From a bacterium (GTDB lineage: Bacteria; Armatimonadota; Zipacnadia; Zipacnadales; Zipacnadaceae): a DNA stretch of 64,000 nt. The notes under the pieces are model-generated. The model worked only from the letters and a program-made list of their open reading frames with translations. It ran no database searches and was not told the origin of the DNA. Shown here one piece after another: positions 59,155 to 64,000 of the stretch. The position numbers were made by a program, and so were the translations under genes. Numbering within the stretch: the stretch's first letter is position 1; the number at the start of each line of letters is the position of its first letter. The DNA lies in the NCBI GenBank assembly GCA_030603495.1, contig JAUVXR010000003.1, positions 1-64,000 on the forward strand, read 5' to 3'.

Positions 59155-59307
59155 CGGCTGCTTTCACCCGTTTACTGCGTGGTCTGCTGTATCTCCTGGC
59201 ACGGTCGGCATCCCGCCTGTCGCGGCCCTGCCGGCACAGGACTCAAGCTCCTGCCCTTCGGGCCCGTGCACACCGGCTGGTCAGCCAGCGCCATCGAAAA
59301 GCTCCGC

Positions 59308-60204
59308 CTACTGCGTAGCCGCCGATTCCTCGGGCTCGGCTGACTCAACTGCCTCGGCTGCCCCCGCTTCCTCCAGCTCGGTTGCTTCTTCAGCCTCGAT
59401 CTCTTCTTCTGTTTCTTCAGTCACCGTCGTCACCCCGCCAACCTTCTCCTGAAGCTGGCTAAGCGCGGCGTCGAGCTGATCCAGTTCCGCCGTGACCACC
59501 AGCCAGGCCTGACGGCTGAGAGCTTCCTCGGCGCCCTGGACGCCGGCGAGCGTACGGTCGAGGCTCCCCACGGTGCCATCGTCCTGCAGCTTGCCCAGGA
59601 TCTCCAGTATCTGGCCCGCCGCCTTCTCCAGTTGGTTGGCGTCAACACTGCTCTTGGCGCGCTCGACCGCCTTGACCACCTCCGGCACCAACGGCGCCGG
59701 GGCCTGCATCGCCGTGTCAATCGCCGCCAGCAGAGAGCCCGACGCCACGTTGACGGCTTCCTGGGCCAGCAGACTGCTTATCGCCACCAGCGCACGCTCC
59801 AGGTGCTGGGCGATAGCGGCCGCCGGGATTTCACTGCGCAGCGCGGTCAACGTTGGGCCCAAGCGCCGCAGAGCAGCAGCGGTCTTCTCGCCTTGCTTAC
59901 TGGTAGCCGCACTGCGGGCCGCGGCCACAAGCGCTTTGGCCACGCGTAGGTCATCATCAATGGCCCCCACGCCGCGCGGCGCTTGCTCGAGGGCCTCACG
60001 CCGGCGGGTCTCCTCCGCTAGTTGTTCCACCGTGCTGCCAGTATCTCTGGTATACTGAAGGATCTCTTCGAGCAGCCCTTGCTGTTCGCTGGACACCTGC
60101 GGCGGCGGCGGTTCGGGGGCGACAGCGGCGCGCCGCTCGGGCCGGCAGCCACAAATCATCAGGACAGATACAACTACGACCAACACGGAGCCGACAGTAC
60201 GCAT
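59308..60204 (-). CDS. lipoprotein with helical/coiled-coil domain and acidic tail
   Basis: Protein of 298 residues. Lipoprotein signal peptide with lipobox ICGC (Cys20), a short proline linker, then a predicted all-helical region rich in Ala/Leu/Glu with coiled-coil character (about 40-250) and a Glu/Ala-rich tail. No family recognised. GTG at 60213 touches the ribosome binding site; the ATG at 60204 has AGGAGG 9 nt upstream and is preferred. It lies 154 bases upstream of dnaE on the same strand. Confidence 0.65.
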   Translation of the reverse strand: MRTVGSVLVVVVSVLMICGCRPERRAAVAPEPPPPQVSSEQQGLLEEILQYTRDTGSTVEQLAEETRRREALEQAPRGVGAIDDDLRVAKALVAAARSAATSKQGEKTAAALRRLGPTLTALRSEIPAAAIAQHLERALVAISSLLAQEAVNVASGSLLAAIDTAMQAPAPLVPEVVKAVERAKSSVDANQLEKAAGQILEILGKLQDDGTVGSLDRTLAGVQGAEEALSRQAWLVVTAELDQLDAALSQLQEKVGGVTTVTEETEEEIEAEEATELEEAGAAEAVESAEPEESAATQ

Positions 60205-60252
60205 AATCAACACCCTCCTGTTGAGGTGATCGTTGTCCGAGGTGTAGTCCTA

Positions 60253-60281
60253 ATAATACCAGTCTCGGGGACGCTTGGCAA
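60253..60281 (-). promoter_or_regulatory. sigma-70 promoter of the lipoprotein-dnaE-hisD unit
   Basis: On the minus strand TTGCCA (plus 60276-60281), 17 bp spacer, TATTAT (plus 60253-60258); each box has 5 of 6 consensus bases. It lies about 45 bases from the lipoprotein start. Confidence 0.55.
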
Positions 60282-60309
60282 GGGGGATTCAGAAGCTTAA
60301 GTCCCGGAC

Positions 60310-60526
60310 TTAGCCTACCAATAACTCGACCGTATCTGCGATGGCGGTCGGCTCCGGGACGAACTCACCGGACTCCCGCAGGCCCTTCAATGTGAAACTT
60401 GATAGCTTCGCGAATCTGTTGCTCCGCCTCCTCACGAGTTCCATCAGTGGCAACACAGCCAGGGAGATCAGGTACGGACGCCGAATATCCGGTACTCGTG
60501 GGTTCGTAGATAACTAAGTACTTCAT
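60310..60526 (-). pseudogene. hicB: solitary HicB-family antitoxin, frameshifted
   Basis: From the ATG at 60526 the frame reads MKYLVIYEPTSTGYSASVPD and then LPGCVATDGTREEAEQQIRE, the HicB-like antitoxin fold. It then runs 'FHIEGPAGVR' to a TGA at 60365. Removing one C in the GGGCC run at 60381-60385 (GGGCCTGCGG to GGGCTGCGG) restores 'GLRESGEFVPEPTAIADTVE' and a stop at 60310-60312, giving the usual ~71 residues. It is therefore a one-base insertion or an assembly error. No hicA toxin gene is adjacent. A promoter and AGGA site are intact. Confidence 0.75.
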
Positions 60527-60556
60527 GAGCGTCCTGCGCCGCGGAGACACACAAGC

Positions 60557-60585
60557 ATTATACGAGTTCGTGGATGCGTTCGCAA
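60557..60585 (-). promoter_or_regulatory. promoter of the hicB gene
   Basis: On the minus strand TTGCGA (plus 60580-60585, 4 of 6), 17 bp spacer, perfect TATAAT (plus 60557-60562). The transcript would begin about 25 bases before the ATG. Confidence 0.55.
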
Positions 60586-60614
60586 GGAGCCAACCCCCAC
60601 AGCGATACTGTTCA

Positions 60615-60643
60615 TTGACACTCCTCGCTAGCTATGTTATACT
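60615..60643 (+). promoter_or_regulatory. sigma-70 promoter of the repeat-protein gene
   Basis: Perfect TTGACA (60615-60620), 17 bp spacer, TATACT (60638-60643, 5 of 6). It faces away from the hicB promoter. The leader to the GTG at 60742 is about 90 nt. Confidence 0.7.
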
Positions 60644-60676
60644 GAAAATGTCCTAGATGAGGGAGGGGTTAGGGAG

Positions 60677-60697
60677 CCTGCCTGAGGCTGGGGCAGG
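60677..60697 (+). promoter_or_regulatory. small leader hairpin, possible attenuator
   Basis: CCTGCC-N9-GGCAGG is followed by a pyrimidine-rich run (ttcttgcttcc). It lies between the promoter and the start of the repeat-protein gene. Confidence 0.3.
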
Positions 60698-60741
60698 TTC
60701 TTGCTTCCTGGGTATGATAGTTGCTGACAGGATGCGAGCAA

Positions 60742-61143
60742 GTGGCGCGACGACGCTGGACGCCCGAGCAAGTAGTCGAGGAGATAAGAGACCTGCACGC
60801 CGCCGGCGAGGCGCTGACGGTGGCCAATATGCGCCGGCTGGGTTACGGCGGGATGGTGGCGGCCGCATACCGTGAGCCGCGCCTGGGTAGTTGGCGGGCA
60901 GCAGTAGCAGCCGCCGGAGTGTCCTACCCGCAGGCTGCGCCGCGACGGCGCAAGTGGACCCGGGAGCGCATCATCGCCGAGATCCAGCAGCTTCACGGGC
61001 AGTCCCAAGACCTGTCCTATAGCCATATCAAGCGCCGCCACCAGTACCTTCTGGTCGCTGCCCGCGACCCGCGCAACTTCGGAGGTTGGCAGGCAGCGCT
61101 GGAGGCAGCCGGGCTTGACTACCAGGTCATCTCGCACAGATAG
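60742..61143 (+). CDS. small protein with two W-rich helical repeats (DNA-binding-like)
   Basis: Basic protein of 133 residues made of two repeats of about 60 residues. The first has 'RRWTPEQVVEEIRDLHAAGEAL' and ends 'LGSWRAAVAAAGVSY'; the second has 'RKWTRERIIAEIQQLHGQSQDL' and ends 'FGGWQAALEAAGLDY'. The W-T-x5-I-x2-I/L pattern with an FG(S)WxxALxAAG end is seen in repeats associated with homing endonucleases and small DNA-binding proteins (from memory). I prefer GTG at 60742 (AGGA upstream, MARRRWT) to the track TTG at 60721. Function unknown. Confidence 0.7.
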   Translation: MARRRWTPEQVVEEIRDLHAAGEALTVANMRRLGYGGMVAAAYREPRLGSWRAAVAAAGVSYPQAAPRRRKWTRERIIAEIQQLHGQSQDLSYSHIKRRHQYLLVAARDPRNFGGWQAALEAAGLDYQVISHR

Positions 61144-61224
61144 CAGCGCAGGCAGGATTGAGCTTTGCACAAGGCGAACTAAGCATTGCCCGGAGACAAG
61201 CCCGGTGTAAGGCAGGGGTCCACC

Positions 61225-61749
61225 ATGGCAGTCGAAATGTATGTCCATCGAGTTCTCATTGACTTCCAGGGCAATGCACTGATAGTGCTGGCCGATGAGG
61301 AGGCTGAGCGGCGACTGCAGATCTGGATCGGAATGTTCGAGGCTCAAGCGATTGCCCGAGTGCTCAAGAGCGAGGAGCCCCCGCGCCCGCTGACCCACGA
61401 TCTATGTTCCTCGGTGATCGCTATCCTCGGTTATGAGCTCCGGGGGGTAATGATTACCAAGCTGGAGGAGAATACCTTCTTCGCCTTACTCACCCTGGTT
61501 GACTCGGACCGGACGATAGATATTGATGCCCGCCCCAGTGACGCCATTGCCCTGGCGCTGCGCAGCGGCGCACCAATACTCGTAGACGAAGAGGTCCTCG
61601 CCCAAGCAGCCCAGTCTGATTCGCAGATTTACAAGGAGACCGAGGAGATCAAGAAGTTCCGGGACCTGATCAGCGAGATAGACGTCCCGGATTCAGACTC
61701 ATTCAGAGTTCCACCCCATGACAGTGAAGAAGACACGGAGGACGAATAG
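61225..61749 (+). CDS. bifunctional nuclease (BFN/DUF151) domain protein
   Basis: Protein of 174 residues. 'LQIWIGMFEAQAIARVLKSEEPPRPLTHDL' and 'IDARPSDAIALALRSGAPILVDEEVL' are the signature of DUF151, a domain shown in plants to have nuclease activity and widespread in bacteria with unclear function. Its C-terminal 30 residues form a short acidic tail; no UVR motif follows. Starts ATG at 61225 after GCAGGGG. The stop overlaps the start of the UPF0182 gene (TAGTG). Confidence 0.88.
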   Translation: MAVEMYVHRVLIDFQGNALIVLADEEAERRLQIWIGMFEAQAIARVLKSEEPPRPLTHDLCSSVIAILGYELRGVMITKLEENTFFALLTLVDSDRTIDIDARPSDAIALALRSGAPILVDEEVLAQAAQSDSQIYKETEEIKKFRDLISEIDVPDSDSFRVPPHDSEEDTEDE

Positions 61750-64000
61750 TGAATCAGCAACAGTCGTCGAAGTGGTTCAAGATCTTGTTGGCTATTATTG
61801 TTGGCCTTATCTTGGTCGGGTGGCTCTCCCAGATCTACACCGACTACCTGTGGATGCAGTCGGTGGAGCAGGCCCCGGTCTTTGTGAAGATCATCGGCAC
61901 GAAGATAGTGCTGGCGATAATCGCCGGCGCAATCTGTTTCGGCTGGCTCTATTTCAACCTTCGTATTGCTCGTCGGCCGCTGCCTGCGGACGTGACCTTC
62001 GTGGGACGACGGTTGCTGCCCGACGAGGAGCGTAAGGAGATCGAGAAGCATGCCGACCGGGCGCTTCTGATCTTCGCACTGGTGGCCGCACTGATGGCCG
62101 CACTGGTGGCCAGTGGCAGGTGGCGCGACTACCTGTTATGGGCCAACGGGGGCGGCTTCGGCGTTAGTGATCCGGCACTGGGCTTGGACGTTGGCTTTTA
62201 CGTTTTCAAGCTAACCTTCATCCAGTACGTTTGGCGTTCACTGCTTTACGGGGTGATTATCGCCTTCGTGCTCAGCACACTGGTCCATATCTACCAGGAG
62301 ACCATCCGTATCGTCGGCAACACGGTCCACGCTATGCCCCGGGCGCGCCAGCATCTCTTCTCGCTGCTGGCCCTAGCCTTGTTTGTCAAGATTTACGACT
62401 ATCGGCTGATGCAGTTCAACCTGATGTATTCCACCCGCAGCCAGAGCTTCTTTGGCGCTTCCTACGCTGACTTCCACGCCAAGTTCCCGATACTCTACAT
62501 CATGATGGCGGTCGCAGCGATAGCCGGTGCCCTGCTGCTGGTCAGCATCCGCCAACGTGGCTTCAAGTTGCCAGGCTGGACCCTGGGCGTGCTGCTGGCG
62601 GTGTCACTGCTGGCAGGCACAGCCTATCCGGCACTAATCCATCAGCTAATCGTTAAACCCAATGAACTCGCCGTGGAAACGAAGTACATAGAACACAACA
62701 TCCGCGCAACCAACGATGCATACGGGCTGAGCGATGCCACAATGGACAGATTCCCTGAAGAGCAGCCGTTGACTGCACAGATCATCGCCAACAACCAGGA
62801 GACAGTCAAGAGCATCCGGCTGTGGGACCACCGGCCTCTGGAAACTACCTACGACCAGAAACAAGGGCTGCGTCCCTACTACAAGTTCGCGGACGTGGAC
62901 GTGGACCGTTACACCGTCAACGGCGAATACCGGCAGGTGATGCTCTCAGCTCGCCAGCTCAATTACGCGGGCTTGCCCGAAAAGAGCCAGACATGGGTAA
63001 ATAGGTACTTAACCTACACGCACGGCTATGGCCTGTGCATGTCGCCGGTCCATGAGTCGGCTGACGGCGGGCTGCCCCGGCTGTGGATCAAAGATCTCCC
63101 CCCAAAGCCAGAAAGAGGCTACGAGGCGCTGAAGGTCGACCGCGCGGGCCTGTACTATATGGTCAAGCACCGCCCGCGCCTGATCGAGCTTATCGCCCCG
63201 CCCGAGCACCGGCCACCTCCGCCCGATGTCAACCAGCCCGGTGGTCCAGAAGAAGGGATGGGGTATCAGGAGCCGCCACCCTCAATCGGCGCCCGTACGG
63301 TGCGCGTTGAGCAGACGCCTTACGCCATCGTCAACACCAATAATCGAGAGCTGGATTATCCCCGGACCGGCCAAGCCGGCCAAAACGTCACCACCCACTA
63401 TGCCGGGACGGGTGGTGTGACCATCAGCGGTCTGCTCCGGCGCCTGGTCTTTGCCCTGCGCTTCAAGGACAAAAACATCTTGCTCACCCCCGCGCTTAAG
63501 CCGGAAAGCAAGATCCACATGAATCGCTATGTCCCCGACCGGCTTTACGCTATCACGCCCTTCCCCGTAATGGTCTACGACCCCGATCCCTATCTGGTCC
63601 TCGTCGGCGGCCAGCTCAAGTGGGTCTGCGATGCCTACACGATCTCGCGCATGTATCCATATTCGACCCGGATGCCGCCGGAGCTCGGGTCACTTAACTA
63701 CATACGCAATTCGGTCAAGGTGGTCGTGGATGCCTACAACGGCAAGCCCACCTTTTACGTCTTTGACGAAACCGACCCCGTTCTGCAGTGCTACCGCAAG
63801 ATCTTTCCGACGCTGTTCACCGACGCCGCGCAGATGCCTGCGGAAATACGCGAGCACATCCGCTATCCCCAGCTTCTGTTCCGGGTGCAGGCGGAAACCT
63901 ATGGCCGCTATCACATGAAAGACGTGGGCACCTTCTACAACAACGAAGACGAGTGGGCGATCCCGCCCGAGTTGTACGCTGGGTATCAACGGTCCATGGA
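61749..64000 (+). CDS. UPF0182 family membrane protein (COG1615), runs off the window edge
   Basis: This frame is open for 750 codons to the last base and is absent from the ORF track because its stop lies outside. It starts with GTG at 61749, with GGAGG 7 nt upstream. The N-terminal ~300 residues hold seven or so membrane helices ('WFKILLAIIVGLILVGWLSQIY', 'GFGVSDPALGLDVGFYVFKL'). The remainder is the large exported domain with 'NIRATNDAYGL', 'RLWDHRPLETTYDQKQGLRPYYKFADVDVDRY' and 'YGLCMSPVHE', all typical of UPF0182. The function is unknown. The 3' end is missing here. Confidence 0.93.
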   Translation, partial: MNQQQSSKWFKILLAIIVGLILVGWLSQIYTDYLWMQSVEQAPVFVKIIGTKIVLAIIAGAICFGWLYFNLRIARRPLPADVTFVGRRLLPDEERKEIEKHADRALLIFALVAALMAALVASGRWRDYLLWANGGGFGVSDPALGLDVGFYVFKLTFIQYVWRSLLYGVIIAFVLSTLVHIYQETIRIVGNTVHAMPRARQHLFSLLALALFVKIYDYRLMQFNLMYSTRSQSFFGASYADFHAKFPILYIMMAVAAIAGALLLVSIRQRGFKLPGWTLGVLLAVSLLAGTAYPALIHQLIVKPNELAVETKYIEHNIRATNDAYGLSDATMDRFPEEQPLTAQIIANNQETVKSIRLWDHRPLETTYDQKQGLRPYYKFADVDVDRYTVNGEYRQVMLSARQLNYAGLPEKSQTWVNRYLTYTHGYGLCMSPVHESADGGLPRLWIKDLPPKPERGYEALKVDRAGLYYMVKHRPRLIELIAPPEHRPPPPDVNQPGGPEEGMGYQEPPPSIGARTVRVEQTPYAIVNTNNRELDYPRTGQAGQNVTTHYAGTGGVTISGLLRRLVFALRFKDKNILLTPALKPESKIHMNRYVPDRLYAITPFPVMVYDPDPYLVLVGGQLKWVCDAYTISRMYPYSTRMPPELGSLNYIRNSVKVVVDAYNGKPTFYVFDETDPVLQCYRKIFPTLFTDAAQMPAEIREHIRYPQLLFRVQAETYGRYHMKDVGTFYNNEDEWAIPPELYAGYQRSM

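Overview
The window is ordinary bacterial chromosome, gene-dense and fairly GC-rich, with no rRNA, tRNA, CRISPR array or insertion sequence that I could recognise. Several features point to a diderm bacterium near the Terrabacteria, most likely Armatimonadota (inference): an H-X9-DG type prepilin (DUF1559-like), a secreted beta-barrel protein, lipoproteins, an HspR-controlled dnaK-dnaJ-hspR-clp operon, UPF0182, URO-D-family methyltransferase-like genes, Gfo/Idh dehydrogenases, and an atpZ-atpI-atpBEFHAGDC operon. Promoters read as standard sigma-70 sites (TTGACA/TATAAT, 16-18 bp spacing).

Left part (1-9.3 kb): accessory genes. These are an ArsP_2-type permease lacking its N-terminus, a Gfo/Idh dehydrogenase, a pentapeptide-repeat protein fused to a two-helix K+ channel, a zinc-finger membrane protein with tandem C-terminal repeats, a 5' remnant of a URO-D gene, an amidohydrolase and a duplicated DUF6485-like cysteine-rich protein. 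A two-gene AAA-ATPase/RloB operon (AbiL/RloAB-like, probably anti-phage) follows, with its own AT-rich promoter. 9.3-16.5 kb is a heat-shock operon read leftward: dnaK, dnaJ, hspR, a DUF2007 gene, a secreted alpha-acetolactate decarboxylase and a Clp ATPase. A palindrome overlaps the -35 box of its promoter.

16.7-34.7 kb: a GlcD-type flavoenzyme, a prepilin, a beta-barrel protein, and a four-gene cluster (a ketosynthase with an altered catalytic residue, then three histidine-kinase-type proteins with no DNA-binding output). After these come a radical SAM protein, a URO-D family protein, an MrfA-like helicase overlapping tatC, and a roadblock protein. 34.9-39.2 kb reads leftward as pyrG, purN, a DUF5677-like gene and rfbB. 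39.5-41.8 kb holds a lipoprotein and a class II aldolase. 41.8-49.3 kb is the complete F1Fo ATP synthase operon, with a large hairpin between atpA and atpG.

49.3-64 kb: an MFS transporter with two small membrane proteins, a histidine kinase/response regulator pair, a lipoprotein-dnaE-hisD gene string, a frameshifted solitary HicB antitoxin, a small repeat protein, a bifunctional-nuclease (DUF151) protein, and a UPF0182 membrane protein that runs off the right edge and is missing from the ORF track. Where the ORF track overextends a gene (pentapeptide channel, roadblock protein, purN, DUF5677-like gene and others) I moved the start to the codon with a ribosome binding site or to the family N-terminus.
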